Origin: JAJPHI01 sp035541875
GTDB lineage: Bacteria > Desulfobacterota > Binatia > Binatales > Binataceae
Reading direction: 5' to 3'
Assembly (NCBI GenBank): GCA_035541875.1
Contig: DATKML010000037.1
Coordinates: 1 to 64,000, forward strand
DNA length: 64,000 nt
Shown here piece by piece: positions 41,435-50,219 of this stretch (position 1 is its first letter; the number at the start of each line of letters is the position of its first letter). The notes beneath the pieces are model-generated. The model saw only the letters and a list, made by a program, of their open reading frames with translations. It did no database searches and was not told the origin of the DNA. Both the position numbers and the translations under genes were made by a program.

Positions 41435-41718
41435 ACGGCTCTACTGATTTGGCGCGGATCGAACTACGCGTTACCGGGCGGGTGCAGGGCGTCTATTTTC
41501 GCGCCGCCACCAAGGCCCAAGCCGAGATGCTGGGTCTCACCGGCTATGCGCGTAATCGGCCCGACGGCTCTGTCGAGATCGTCGCGGAGGGTCCTAAAGC
41601 CAAGCTTGAGAAGCTCTACCGCTTTGCTCAGCAAGGCCCTCCAGATGCGGCAGTGGGCGAAGTTTTTGTCGCTTGGGGAACATTTGCGTGCGAATTTGAC
41701 CGCTTCTCTGTACGCTAA
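41431..41718 (+). CDS. acyP: Acylphosphatase
   Basis: A 95-residue enzyme that hydrolyses acyl phosphates such as acetyl or carbamoyl phosphate. RVTGRVQGVYFRAATKAQA contains the phosphate loop and catalytic Arg, and GYARNRPDGSVEIVAEG contains the catalytic Asn. It overlaps the ligA stop by 4 bp, so translation is coupled. A short unrelated tail follows (FACEFDRFSVR). The link to ligA is likely only transcriptional. Confidence 0.93.
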   Translation: MNGSTDLARIELRVTGRVQGVYFRAATKAQAEMLGLTGYARNRPDGSVEIVAEGPKAKLEKLYRFAQQGPPDAAVGEVFVAWGTFACEFDRFSVR

Positions 41719-41756
41719 GCGGCCAGAGCAACACTTCTGTAACTTCCCTTTTCCTC

Positions 41757-41762
41757 TATAAT
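41757..41762 (+). promoter_or_regulatory. Candidate -10 element before korA
   Basis: TATAAT lies 103 bp before ATG 41865 in the 146-bp gap between acyP and korA. The -35 match (TTCTGT near 41735) is weak. A long leader of about 90 nt would result. Confidence 0.4.
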
Positions 41763-41864
41763 TGCATTAGTTATACTTCTGTCGTTTGGGCACAAATTTT
41801 GATCCCATTTTGAGGATCCAGACCAGCGCCAGCCCGATTGGCGGCGTAAGGAGTGTTGATCGCA

Positions 41865-43757
41865 ATGGCTCTACCACCTGAAGCGGCCGGAGGCGCCGCT
41901 CAGTCGACCGGTCTCGGCGGCCACGCGCACAAGCGCGAACGTCGCGACAGCGTCGTTATTCGCTTCGCCGGCGATTCCGGCGACGGTATGCAATTGGCCG
42001 GTATGCAGTTCACTGCTGAATCTGCATTGGCCGGTAACGATATCGCGACGCTGCCCGATTATCCGGCTGAGATACGCGCTCCCGCCGGCACGATCGCCGG
42101 TGTCAGCGGCTTTCAGGTTAACTTTTCGAGTGGTGAGGTCTTCACCGCCGGGGATGAGCCAACCGTTTTGGTGGCGATGAACCCTGCGGCGCTCAAGGCT
42201 AACCTCGACGACGTGCCGGCCAACGGCGTGATTATCGTCGATAAGGAAGCCTTCAACGAGGCGAACCTCAAGAAGGCGGATTACAAGAGTAACCCTCTTA
42301 CCGACCACTCGCTCGATAAGTACCAAGTCTTTCAGGTCGACGTTACCAAGCTTACGACCAACGCCTTGCACGATACCGGGCTGAATAATCGCGCGGTGTT
42401 CCGCTGCCGCAATCTGTTCGTGCTCGGCATGATCTCGTGGCTCTATCAGCGCCCGATCGAGAGCACGATCAATTGGCTGGAAGGTCGTTTCAAGAAGACG
42501 CCGGAACTGCTCGATGCCAACTTGAAGGCACTCCGTGCTGGCTTCAACTACGGTGAAACCACCGAGATGTTCGCCAGCTCGTACGAAGTGCCGCCGGCAC
42601 GGATCGTCCCGGGCACCTATCGGAATATCACCGGTAACGCCGCTGTAGCGCTCGGTTTTGTGGCCGCCGCGGTCAAGGCGGGCAAGCCGCTGTTCCTCGG
42701 CTCCTATCCGATTACTCCCGCCAGCGACGTGCTTCATGAGCTCGCGGCCTTGAAGAATTTCCCCGTCTATACCTTCCAGGCGGAAGACGAAATCGCGGGC
42801 GTCTGCTCGGCGATTGGCGCCGCTTTTGGTGGTTCGATCGCGATCACTACTACTTCCGGCCCCGGCATGAATCTGAAGGCCGAAGCGGTTGGCCTCGCCG
42901 TCAAGACCGAGTTGCCGATCGTTATCGCCGATATCCAGCGCGCGGGTCCGTCGACCGGTATGCCGACCAAGCCCGAGCAGGCTGATTTGCTCGCGGCGAT
43001 GTATGGGCGTCATGGTGAGTCGCCCATCCCGGTGATTGCGGCTTCGACCCCGGCCGATTGCTTTGCGGCGGCCTACGAAGCGGTGCGGATCGCGGTTAAG
43101 TATATGACGCCGGTAGTCCTGCTTACCGACGGCCAATTGGCCAATGGCGCTGAACCCTGGCTGCTGCCCGATGTCGACAAGCTGCCGGAAATAAAGGTTG
43201 AGTACCGCACCGATCCGGTCGGCTTCATGCCCTACATGCGCGATGAAGAGACGCTCGCGCGTCCATGGGCGATCCCGGGCACGCCCGGACTGGAGCATCG
43301 TATCGGCGGTCTCTCCGGTGAGGACAAGACCGGTAACATCAGCTACTCGCCCGCCAATAACGAGCTGATGGTACGTATCCGTGCGCGTAAGGTCGCAGGA
43401 ATTGCGCGTGAAATTCCGCCGACGGAAATCTTCGGCGACGCGAATGGCGGCGATCTGGTCGTCCTCGGATGGGGGTCGACTTTCGGCTCAATCCGCGAGA
43501 CCGTTAAGCAGCTCCGCGGCAAGGGCAAGAGTGTTTCGCATATCCATCTGCGTTATCTCAATCCGCTCCCGAGTGATCTCGAGGCCCAGCTTCGTAAGTT
43601 CAAGAAGGTGATGGTCGCCGAGATGAACATGGGACAACTACTCAAGCTGGTGCGCGCCGACTATCTGATCGACGCGATCGGCTGCAACAAGATCCAGGGC
43701 CGTCCGTTCAAGGTCAGCGAACTGACGAACCGGATTACTCGCGTCCTGGAGGGCTGA
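41865..43757 (+). CDS. korA: 2-oxoglutarate:ferredoxin oxidoreductase, alpha subunit (with fused gamma domain)
   Basis: With KorB it interconverts 2-oxoglutarate plus CoA and succinyl-CoA plus CO2, with ferredoxin. The 630-residue protein begins with a gamma domain (VVIRFAGDSGDGMQLAGMQ, VSGFQVNFSSGEVFTAGD), then the alpha part: PGTYRNITGNAAVALGFVAA, LGSYPITPASDVLHELA, FQAEDEIAGVCSAIGAAFGG and TTSGPGMNLKAEA. The KorA-type YPITPAS motif contacts substrate. The AAGGAG at 41848-41853 is 11 nt before ATG 41865; GTG 41853 and TTG 41856 lie closer but are poor fits. It is 5 bp before korB. Confidence 0.94.
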   Translation: MALPPEAAGGAAQSTGLGGHAHKRERRDSVVIRFAGDSGDGMQLAGMQFTAESALAGNDIATLPDYPAEIRAPAGTIAGVSGFQVNFSSGEVFTAGDEPTVLVAMNPAALKANLDDVPANGVIIVDKEAFNEANLKKADYKSNPLTDHSLDKYQVFQVDVTKLTTNALHDTGLNNRAVFRCRNLFVLGMISWLYQRPIESTINWLEGRFKKTPELLDANLKALRAGFNYGETTEMFASSYEVPPARIVPGTYRNITGNAAVALGFVAAAVKAGKPLFLGSYPITPASDVLHELAALKNFPVYTFQAEDEIAGVCSAIGAAFGGSIAITTTSGPGMNLKAEAVGLAVKTELPIVIADIQRAGPSTGMPTKPEQADLLAAMYGRHGESPIPVIAASTPADCFAAAYEAVRIAVKYMTPVVLLTDGQLANGAEPWLLPDVDKLPEIKVEYRTDPVGFMPYMRDEETLARPWAIPGTPGLEHRIGGLSGEDKTGNISYSPANNELMVRIRARKVAGIAREIPPTEIFGDANGGDLVVLGWGSTFGSIRETVKQLRGKGKSVSHIHLRYLNPLPSDLEAQLRKFKKVMVAEMNMGQLLKLVRADYLIDAIGCNKIQGRPFKVSELTNRITRVLEG

Positions 43758-43762
43758 ACACC

Positions 43763-44761
43763 ATGGCAACTGCACTAACTCGTAAAGATTTCGTTTCCGA
43801 TCAGGAAGTACGCTGGTGTCCCGGATGCGGTGACTACGCGATTCTCGCGCAGGTCCAGAAGCAGATGCCGGAATTCGGCGTGCCGCGCGAGAAGACGGTC
43901 TTCATCTCGGGCATCGGATGCTCGAGCCGCTTCCCGTACTACATGAACACCTATGGCTTCCATACGATTCATGGCCGTGCGCCGGCCTTCGCAACTGGTC
44001 TGAAGGTCTCGCGCCCGGACCTCGACGTATGGCTCGTCACCGGCGACGGCGACGGTCTTTCTATCGGCGGCAACCATCTGATTCATATCCTGCGCCGTAA
44101 CGTCGACGTGAATATCCTGCTCTTCAACAACCGTATCTATGGTCTGACGAAGGGGCAGTACTCGCCGACCTCGGAGTTCGGCAAGGTGACCAAGTCCTCG
44201 CCGATCGGTTCAGTCGATTCACCGTTCAACCCGATTACCGTTGCTCTCGGCACCAGCGCGACCTTCGTGGCTCGCTCACTCGACGTCGAGCAGAAGCATC
44301 TCGGTGAGATGCTCAAACGGGCGCACGATCATCGGGGCGCATCGTTCCTTGAGATCCTGCAGAACTGCAATATTTTCAATGACGGTGCGTTCAACGATCT
44401 GACCGATAAAGGCATCAAGGCCGACTACCAGCTCGTGCTCGAACACGGCAAGCCACTTATCTTCGGCAAGAACAAGGATAAGGGTATCCGGATGAACGGC
44501 CAGCGGCCGGAAGTAGTCCAGCTCGGCAACGGTGTGACCGAGAAGGATCTTATCGTCCACGATGAGACCAACCTCGCGCTCGCGTTCATGCTGGCCAATT
44601 TCCAGGCTCCGCTCCCGACTCCGATCGGGGTCTTCTATGCGACATCGCGTCCCACCTACGACGGCGCGATGAACCAGCAGCTCGAGGATGCCAAGGCGAA
44701 GCAAGGCCCCGGCGATCTGAAAGCGCTACTGAATCGCGGCGACGTTTGGACCGTGAAGTAA
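43763..44761 (+). CDS. korB: 2-oxoglutarate:ferredoxin oxidoreductase, beta subunit
   Basis: The TPP-binding subunit of the same enzyme, 332 residues. Marks are VRWCPGCGDYAILAQV, ISGIGCSSRFPYYM, HTIHGRAPAFATGLK, and WLVTGDGDGLSIGGNHLIH with the TPP/Mg motif GDGDGLSIGGNH (an early N follows). NNRIYGLTKGQYSPTS is diagnostic of the Kor/Por beta class. The CPGCG cysteines help hold a 4Fe-4S cluster. A strong terminator follows at 44790, so korA-korB is a two-gene unit. No korC or korD genes are here, so the ferredoxin-binding part is simplified. Confidence 0.95.
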   Translation: MATALTRKDFVSDQEVRWCPGCGDYAILAQVQKQMPEFGVPREKTVFISGIGCSSRFPYYMNTYGFHTIHGRAPAFATGLKVSRPDLDVWLVTGDGDGLSIGGNHLIHILRRNVDVNILLFNNRIYGLTKGQYSPTSEFGKVTKSSPIGSVDSPFNPITVALGTSATFVARSLDVEQKHLGEMLKRAHDHRGASFLEILQNCNIFNDGAFNDLTDKGIKADYQLVLEHGKPLIFGKNKDKGIRMNGQRPEVVQLGNGVTEKDLIVHDETNLALAFMLANFQAPLPTPIGVFYATSRPTYDGAMNQQLEDAKAKQGPGDLKALLNRGDVWTVK

Positions 44762-44789
44762 CTCTTTAACTAACTCGTATCGAACAGCG

Positions 44790-44827
44790 ACGGCGCGGGA
44801 GTATGATGCTCCCGCGCCGTTTTCTTT
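44790..44827 (+). terminator. Intrinsic terminator after korB
   Basis: A perfect 12-bp stem (44790-44801 with 44809-44820) closes a 7-nt loop and runs into TTTTCTTT. It ends the korA-korB transcript. Confidence 0.93.
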
Positions 44828-44890
44828 GCGAGCTAAGATTTTCTCGCTTCAACTCGATCAGATAACGATTATCGGTTAATTTGGTGTCGC

Positions 44891-45655
44891 GTGGCGCAAG
44901 CTCGATTAACTGTCATCATTCCCGCTTATAACGAAGCAGGCTCTATCAGTCTCGTCGCAGAGCGCGTGCTCGCAACCGGCCTGGCGCGCGAGATCATCGT
45001 TGTTGATGATGGCTCGAACGACGGAACCGTGGCGCAGTTGGAGCGTTTCAACGCGATCTCGGCGGTAAAGGTCATTCGCCATCCGCATAATCGTGGCAAA
45101 GGGGCCGCCATCCGCACCGGACTCGCGCAAGCTACCTCGGAATTTGTGATCATCCAGGATGCCGACCTCGAACTCGATCCGGCAGATTTCCCGGCCATGA
45201 TTGCTCCATTGCTTGCGGGCGAGAGTGATGTCGTTTACGGGATGCGCACCTCTGATAACCCGGGACGCGGCATCGCGCTATTTCTTGGCGTCAGGATGCT
45301 CACATATTTGACCAATTTTCTCTACGGATCCCGCATTCACGACGAGGCCTGTGGTTACAAGGCCTTTCGACTGAGCCTGTTACGCCGGGTTCGACTCGTA
45401 TGCGAGCGCTTCGAATTCTGCCCCGAGGTCACTGCCAAGCTGCTGCGCCTCGGCGTGAAGATCGTGGAAGTGCCGGTCTCATACAACCCGCGCAGTAATG
45501 AAGCGGGTAAGAAGCTGCGTCTTGGCGACGGGCTCACCGCGATGCTGACGTTGATGCGTTATCGCTTCGTCTCGCGCCGGAGCTTCGATCTCGGCGAGGC
45601 ATCGGCAATGCCGATCGAAGAAGCGGAACCAGCCACTATCGAAGTCGGCGATTAA
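44891..45655 (+). CDS. GT2 glycosyltransferase, polyprenyl-phosphate-sugar synthase-like
   Basis: A 254-residue family 2 glycosyltransferase that starts with GTG. TVIIPAYNEAGSISLV, IVVDDGSNDGTV, NRGKGAAIRTGLAQA, IIQDADLELDPADFP with the DxD-type DAD, and EACGYKAFRLSLL fit the dolichol-phosphate-mannose-synthase-like group, which charges a polyprenyl phosphate with a sugar at the cytoplasmic face. The C-terminal acidic tail has no membrane helix. It faces the split GT-C-like membrane protein at 45693-47884; such enzymes use polyprenyl-phosphate sugars, so the two could form a donor-acceptor pair (inference). A paralogue is at 56409. Confidence 0.86.
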   Translation: MAQARLTVIIPAYNEAGSISLVAERVLATGLAREIIVVDDGSNDGTVAQLERFNAISAVKVIRHPHNRGKGAAIRTGLAQATSEFVIIQDADLELDPADFPAMIAPLLAGESDVVYGMRTSDNPGRGIALFLGVRMLTYLTNFLYGSRIHDEACGYKAFRLSLLRRVRLVCERFEFCPEVTAKLLRLGVKIVEVPVSYNPRSNEAGKKLRLGDGLTAMLTLMRYRFVSRRSFDLGEASAMPIEEAEPATIEVGD

Positions 45656-45692
45656 TCAGAACTCTTATTCGTTTCGTCTCGCAGCGGCTTCC

Positions 45693-47180
45693 TCAGGATC
45701 GCGCAAGCGATTCCTCAACGAGGCCTTCCAGCTTCTTGCCGAAGAGGAGCACCAGCACGATCGTGATTGCCGACATAAGCAGCAGGTAATTGCGCATGCG
45801 ATTCGATCGGTATTCCGCCGCGACCACATGGATACCGCCGGGCACCCTAGCCCCGATATAGCTTGGCGAGACCATGAAGGCGCGAACCTCTTTTCCGTCC
45901 ACTTCAACATGCCAATTCGGATGATAGGTCACTTTGAAAATGAGGGTAGCGTCGTTGGATGATCGAGTGACTACTTCGATTCGTCCGGGGGAAATCTTTT
46001 CATTGATTACCGTGGCTGCCTTGTCCGCAGGATCGGTTCCAGAGCTCGAATCATTCCCCATGTAGGACCACCGGATAAACTGATTCGCTGCCGGAGCAGA
46101 GGAGGTCATCCAGGCGCGATTTTCCTGCAGCAGATCTGCTTGTGAATCGGTGTCTTTGTGGTCCGTGATTTGGCCGAACTGGACGTATCCGCCGCTGTCG
46201 ATCTGATAGAGGGTGTAACGCGTGGTCTTTTTGATCGGCAGAAAGAACGGCTTGGGCGCTTGGCCGGTGGGTGCGATCACATACCGAACGTTGAATAGTT
46301 TGTAGTCGTGCGGATGATTCTCGTCGAAGTACCAGAGCAGATCCGAATTGAGCGAATAGCTTTGCCAAGGTGGCGATAGCGCCGGTATCAACTCATAGGT
46401 CAGGCGATCATAGAAGCGTACGTCGCCCCAGTGCATCAGGCGGCCCCAATCCTTGTTCATCCCGGCATAGACACGCCCCGGCGGTAGCGATTTGATCGCT
46501 GCGACGATTTCGTTGCTGTCGGTATCAGCTTGAAGAGCCGCCTGCGTATCGCTCATCCATTGTCGGTTCGTGGCGTAAAATTGCTGGCGCTCGCGCAGAG
46601 CGGGAATCATCAGAGCGAGGATTATCGCTACCGCAATTAGCGACCCCCAACGCGGCGTCAATTGCTGGCATTGCCGCCAAAGCCATTCGGCCCCGAGACC
46701 AGCCAAGAGAATCGCACCGAGATCGACGCCGGCTATAAAGCGATGGAAGAGCAGGCCGTCATGCATCGGAAAGATATCGAGGAGCGGTCCCAGCGTCGGA
46801 CGGCCAAAATAGAGGATTAGCCACGTTCCGAACATCAGGAGAGCGAGTCGGGCGGGGGCATTGCGCCTGGCCGCCGCCCACGCGACTCCGAGTGTCAGAA
46901 GCAGGGTCATTGCCGGGAGCCGACCTTTATCGAACAGATCACCGTTGATGAGCCATCCCAAAATCTGCGCTGCACCATACGAGTCGTATTTGAAGCGCTG
47001 CAAGTTGGGTGTGACGTTCATGTATCCCTTGTAGAGAAGGAACGGCGCGATGAAGTAGGCAGTGATCACGCCAGCTGGGATGAAGATGGCGGCGAGCCGC
47101 AACGCACTCGGCCACAGGCGAGGACCGGCTTGCGTCGCGAGGAAAAGCATCAGCGCGAAAACGATCACGAGGGGTGTCAT
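45693..47180 (-). CDS. Polytopic membrane protein, C-terminal half of a split GT-C/PTPS_related-like protein
   Basis: A 495-residue reading frame whose start I place at ATG 47180: GAGGAG lies 5 nt upstream and the first four bases overlap the stop of the N-terminal half (ATGA). It has about eight membrane helices (for example TPLVIVFALMLFLATQAG, WGSLIAVAIILALMIPAL) and a long extracytoplasmic domain (about 210-470) with KVTYHPNWHVEVDGKEV, a strand also seen in YfhO-like proteins, then a final helix near the C-terminus. A longer frame from 47510 reads through the other half in a different frame and is not used. The domain content resembles membrane proteins of the PTPS-related/YfhO kind; the function is not known. 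Confidence 0.72.
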   Translation of the reverse strand: MTPLVIVFALMLFLATQAGPRLWPSALRLAAIFIPAGVITAYFIAPFLLYKGYMNVTPNLQRFKYDSYGAAQILGWLINGDLFDKGRLPAMTLLLTLGVAWAAARRNAPARLALLMFGTWLILYFGRPTLGPLLDIFPMHDGLLFHRFIAGVDLGAILLAGLGAEWLWRQCQQLTPRWGSLIAVAIILALMIPALRERQQFYATNRQWMSDTQAALQADTDSNEIVAAIKSLPPGRVYAGMNKDWGRLMHWGDVRFYDRLTYELIPALSPPWQSYSLNSDLLWYFDENHPHDYKLFNVRYVIAPTGQAPKPFFLPIKKTTRYTLYQIDSGGYVQFGQITDHKDTDSQADLLQENRAWMTSSAPAANQFIRWSYMGNDSSSGTDPADKAATVINEKISPGRIEVVTRSSNDATLIFKVTYHPNWHVEVDGKEVRAFMVSPSYIGARVPGGIHVVAAEYRSNRMRNYLLLMSAITIVLVLLFGKKLEGLVEESLARS

Positions 47181-47884
47181 GCCGGCTCCTCGCGCCACAG
47201 GCTGAAGACGAAGAGGATCGCGACAACGACACCGAGCATGTAGGCGTACATCAGATCCGATAGCACGACCATCGCGCAGGAAAGGATCGCCGTTGTATAG
47301 CCGCCTCCGCCCCTCAGCACGCGATATACCGCGGCGGTCGCGATAAAGATGAAGTTCATTGCCCACAGCTGCGTGTACATCCCGAAGCCGCGCCAGACGT
47401 AGCTGTGGAAATCGAATCCGTAGAGCCCCCCGGCATCGAGCAGAGGCGCGAACGCTGCGCCCGTCGCGGCTGCGACCGGAAGGAAGCCCATTGTACGCAT
47501 CGACCACCATACGGTCAGCGGAAACAGCACCATCAGGAGGTACCTGACGAAATTGAAGAGCGTCAGGAGGCTGATATTGTTGAAGACCAACCGATGAAGC
47601 GCGACCACCGCTAGATGAGGAACGTGCTGATAGTAGAAGAAATCAGGGAAGCCCATTTCCAGCGTGGGTTCCCAATGGTCGAAAGGATTCTCCCCACCGG
47701 CCAACGCCGCATCGGCTCGCTGCACGCACATGAAGTGATACGCATCGTCGTTCAGATTCGGAATCGGGATGGTCAGCTCAGGCAGCAGCGTGACCGCGTT
47801 GAAAACGATCACAAGCAGCAGCGGCACCATCTGGATAATGGTGGTCCATCGCGAGGAAGTGGTGGAAGAAGCTTCGGTGGTCAA
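47177..47884 (-). CDS. Polytopic membrane protein, N-terminal half of a split GT-C/PTPS_related-like protein
   Basis: A 235-residue membrane protein with a cytoplasmic N-tail, a first helix (about 16-35), an extracytoplasmic loop that holds NLNDDAYHFMCVQRAD and WEPTLEMGFPDFFYYQH, and about four more helices. The acidic residues in the first loop are in the place of the catalytic or donor-binding Asp of GT-C glycosyltransferases. The protein ends in a helix (YMLGVVVAILFVFSLW) and stops where the next frame begins with an ATGA overlap. Together the two frames make about 730 residues, a normal length for one protein, so this may be a natural split, or a frameshift in one gene or in the assembly. 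Confidence 0.72.
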   Translation of the reverse strand: MTTEASSTTSSRWTTIIQMVPLLLVIVFNAVTLLPELTIPIPNLNDDAYHFMCVQRADAALAGGENPFDHWEPTLEMGFPDFFYYQHVPHLAVVALHRLVFNNISLLTLFNFVRYLLMVLFPLTVWWSMRTMGFLPVAAATGAAFAPLLDAGGLYGFDFHSYVWRGFGMYTQLWAMNFIFIATAAVYRVLRGGGGYTTAILSCAMVVLSDLMYAYMLGVVVAILFVFSLWREEPA

Positions 47885-47916
47885 AGTCAGGAACGAATCA
47901 GAGTCAGCGCTATGCG

Positions 47917-47946
47917 AAAAGGCGGCAGCGTTTACCCGCCACCGCC
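47917..47946 (-). terminator. Intrinsic terminator after the TIM-barrel amidohydrolase (reverse strand)
   Basis: On the reverse strand a 10-bp stem with two G-T wobbles (47937-47946 with 47921-47930) is followed by TTTT (from 47917-47920). It ends the transcript of the amidohydrolase gene before the split membrane protein genes. Confidence 0.7.
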
Positions 47947-47968
47947 CTTCGCTTCTGCGAACAACTTA

Positions 47969-49135
47969 TCAAATCGAAAGGTTGTAGAGCGAGCGCAGGT
48001 TATTTCCTAATACGTCGTTGCGTTGTTTCTCCGGAATTTTTTCGACCATCCGCTCGAGGTCTTGCAGATAATCGGCAGTGTGATCGGGATGCGGGAAATC
48101 GGAGGCCCAGATAAAGCGATCGCTCCCGACCAGATCGACCATCGCCGCAAGCGACTTTTCGTCAGGATCGGCCGAGACCCATACATTACGTTTGAAATAG
48201 AAGCTGGGGCGTTCCTTAAGAGGAACCGAGCGGCCCATCACACTGTCATAGACCGCATCCATCCGATCGAGCCAATACTGAACCCATCCGGCGCCGACTT
48301 CGAGAATTACGATCTTAAGCTTGGGGAATTTGTCGAAAGTGCCATAGGCCATGAGACTCGCGAGCGCATGGCGGATCGCATCGGAAGCGGTGACGTTAAG
48401 GAACCACGGATTCTTGCGGACGTAATCCTTGTCGTAGCGACCGGGCCAGCACCACTGCGGCTCAAGCGAGACGTGGATACCCAAAGGCACGTCGAGTTCC
48501 TGGGCCTTGGCGAAAAGAACGTCGTGATCGCTATGGCCGTGCGGTTTGCGCGTCATCGTGAATTGCACGACCCATCCGCCTTTATGGCCGGCTTTGACCG
48601 CGCGCTCCAATTCAACCGCCGCTGCCGCCGGATCGCCTAACGAAAGGTGTGCGACGGGAATCAGGCGGCCGGCACTATCGGCGCACCAGTCGGAGATCCA
48701 GCGATTATAAGCGCGGCACATCGCATCGGCGTAATCGGCATCATCGCACTCGGTTTCCCAAGTCAGATCGAGGCTGGGATAGATAATGGCTGCGTCGAGT
48801 CCTTCCAGATCGAGCCGCTTGAGCCGATCTTTCATATCGCACGCGCCCAGCGGCACACGTTCGCCATAACGGATACGCGGATCAAAATTACCCGAGTTGC
48901 GCGTCACCTGACCCATCTGGGCCACTGTGCCGAAGGTGCCCCCGCGACTCACTCGCGATGGGACGCCGTTGATTTCGAGATATTCCAATCCGTCCTTGTC
49001 ATCCTTGAGCTGGACGGCTCGGTCCCGATACTTCGGTTCGCAGTATTCCTGCCAACAGGTCTTGGCCTCGAGAATATGGCCGTCCGCGTCGACCGCCCTC
49101 GGATATTTGAATTTGTAAATCTGTTCCTGCGCCAT
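47969..49135 (-). CDS. Amidohydrolase-2 family (TIM-barrel) metal-dependent hydrolase
   Basis: A 388-residue protein of the amidohydrolase-2 family, which includes decarboxylases such as ACMSD and several hydrolases. VDADGHILEA carries the D-x-x-H-type metal motif, RLDLEGLDAAIIYPSL, TMTRKPHGHSDHDVLFA, and WASDFPHPDH near the C-terminus, whose Asp is the likely catalytic residue, are typical. The start is ATG 49135 (MAQEQIYKFKYPRA); the longer frame to 49213 has no homology-like start. A GAGG sits about 10 nt upstream. It is flanked by terminators on both sides, so it is a single-gene unit. The substrate is unknown. Confidence 0.85.
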   Translation of the reverse strand: MAQEQIYKFKYPRAVDADGHILEAKTCWQEYCEPKYRDRAVQLKDDKDGLEYLEINGVPSRVSRGGTFGTVAQMGQVTRNSGNFDPRIRYGERVPLGACDMKDRLKRLDLEGLDAAIIYPSLDLTWETECDDADYADAMCRAYNRWISDWCADSAGRLIPVAHLSLGDPAAAAVELERAVKAGHKGGWVVQFTMTRKPHGHSDHDVLFAKAQELDVPLGIHVSLEPQWCWPGRYDKDYVRKNPWFLNVTASDAIRHALASLMAYGTFDKFPKLKIVILEVGAGWVQYWLDRMDAVYDSVMGRSVPLKERPSFYFKRNVWVSADPDEKSLAAMVDLVGSDRFIWASDFPHPDHTADYLQDLERMVEKIPEKQRNDVLGNNLRSLYNLSI

Positions 49136-49284
49136 TTTCGTTTTGCCTCGATTCGATCTTTGGATTTCGTAACCTGGCCAACACTCAATACCGCTGTACG
49201 GAAACGCCATCATCGCCCCACACGACGATACGCTCGGCTAGTATTTTCAGGGACGGTGACGGCGTCAAGCGCGAAGCAAAAAAT

Positions 49285-49310
49285 AAAGCCTGCCGCGAAC
49301 GGCAGGCTTT
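49285..49310 (-). terminator. Intrinsic terminator after the Crp-type regulator (reverse strand)
   Basis: A perfect 11-bp stem AAAGCCTGCCG/CGGCAGGCTTT (49285-49295 with 49300-49310) has a CGAA loop. On the reverse strand it is followed by TATTTTTT, from the A-rich stretch at 49278-49284. It ends the transcript of the Crp/Fnr-type gene. Confidence 0.93.
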
Positions 49311-49337
49311 ACTAGGGAATCGGCGAGAGGAGGGTGC

Positions 49338-50219
49338 TTACGATTTCATTGCGCCACGATTACTTCCGCCGGCTGCACTGAGTAGCGTGCCGGCATTAGC
49401 ACGACCGCCGCTTGAGACACCGCCGCCAATTCGCGACACCTGTGCCGGCATCTTGGTGACGTTGTCGCGACGACCGTTAATCGGCGACGGACTCGCAACC
49501 TCGCGATCGCGACTCTCGCTCACTCCTGCGGTCTGTTTGTGGAGCAGGATATATTGCTTGCCGCGGCGAGCGAGCACGCCTTGTTCAACCATGTCGCTGA
49601 TTAGGCGCGTGATCATCGGGCGCGAGCTGCCAATCATCTCGGCGAGCTTGGCATGCAACAGTTCTGTAATCAGAATCGTGCCGCGCGAATCCTCTGCACC
49701 GAAGCGATTGGCAAGATCTGCCAGCACCAGTTCGAGGCGCTGCCGGTAATCCAGCCCAATGAAGGTCGCCCAGGAACTCGCTACGGACGACCACATCGTA
49801 TTCAAGTATTCGATCAAACCGATCAGCTGATCGGGCTCAAGCGTCTTGAGCAACTTGTAAATGTGCTCGCGGGTGAGGAGTGCGACTTCGCACTTGGTGC
49901 GCGCAAACGCTTCGAAGACCTGTGCGCGACGCTTCTTATGATCGATAAAGTCGACGTGTCCGAGGACTTCACCCGGACCGCAAAGCCGCACGAGCACACG
50001 GCTGCCGTCGGATTGCGGGCAGAAGACTTCGACCATCCCCGAGAAGACCCAGAAGAGCATGTCTGCCGGCGCGCCCTGAAGGAACAGGGTCGAACCCTTG
50101 GGATAGGTGACGACGGTATGATGACTGATCAGTTCATCGACGATTTCGCGGGGTAGGCCGGAATCAGCGATGAAAGTTTCGAGACGGCGTTGAAGAACTT
50201 CGGGAATCTGAACGTTCAT
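49338..50219 (-). CDS. Crp/Fnr-family transcription regulator
   Basis: A 293-residue regulator: a cyclic-nucleotide-type beta-barrel (about 20-135, YPKGSTLFLQGAPADMLFWVFSG, LVRLCGPGEVLGHVDFIDH), a dimer helix, and a winged helix (about 170-235, LLHAKLAEMIGSSRPMITRLISDMVEQGVL), which reads like an Fnr/Crp HTH. The barrel lacks the clear FGE-AL-RAA set for cAMP binding and has no Fnr cysteines, so the signal is open. A C-terminal tail (about 240-293), rich in Ser and Gly, is extra. It is expressed from the long 5' region at 50220 and ends at a strong terminator. Confidence 0.85.
   Translation of the reverse strand: MNVQIPEVLQRRLETFIADSGLPREIVDELISHHTVVTYPKGSTLFLQGAPADMLFWVFSGMVEVFCPQSDGSRVLVRLCGPGEVLGHVDFIDHKKRRAQVFEAFARTKCEVALLTREHIYKLLKTLEPDQLIGLIEYLNTMWSSVASSWATFIGLDYRQRLELVLADLANRFGAEDSRGTILITELLHAKLAEMIGSSRPMITRLISDMVEQGVLARRGKQYILLHKQTAGVSESRDREVASPSPINGRRDNVTKMPAQVSRIGGGVSSGGRANAGTLLSAAGGSNRGAMKS

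Noticed and set aside
41871..43298. Reverse frame of 475 codons inside korA
   Set aside because: KorA is certain by motifs; the reverse frame has no recognisable domain.
47181..47510. N-terminal extension of the C-half membrane protein
   Set aside because: The extension is Arg-rich, overlaps the N-half gene in another frame and lacks membrane character; ATG 47180 has a ribosome site.
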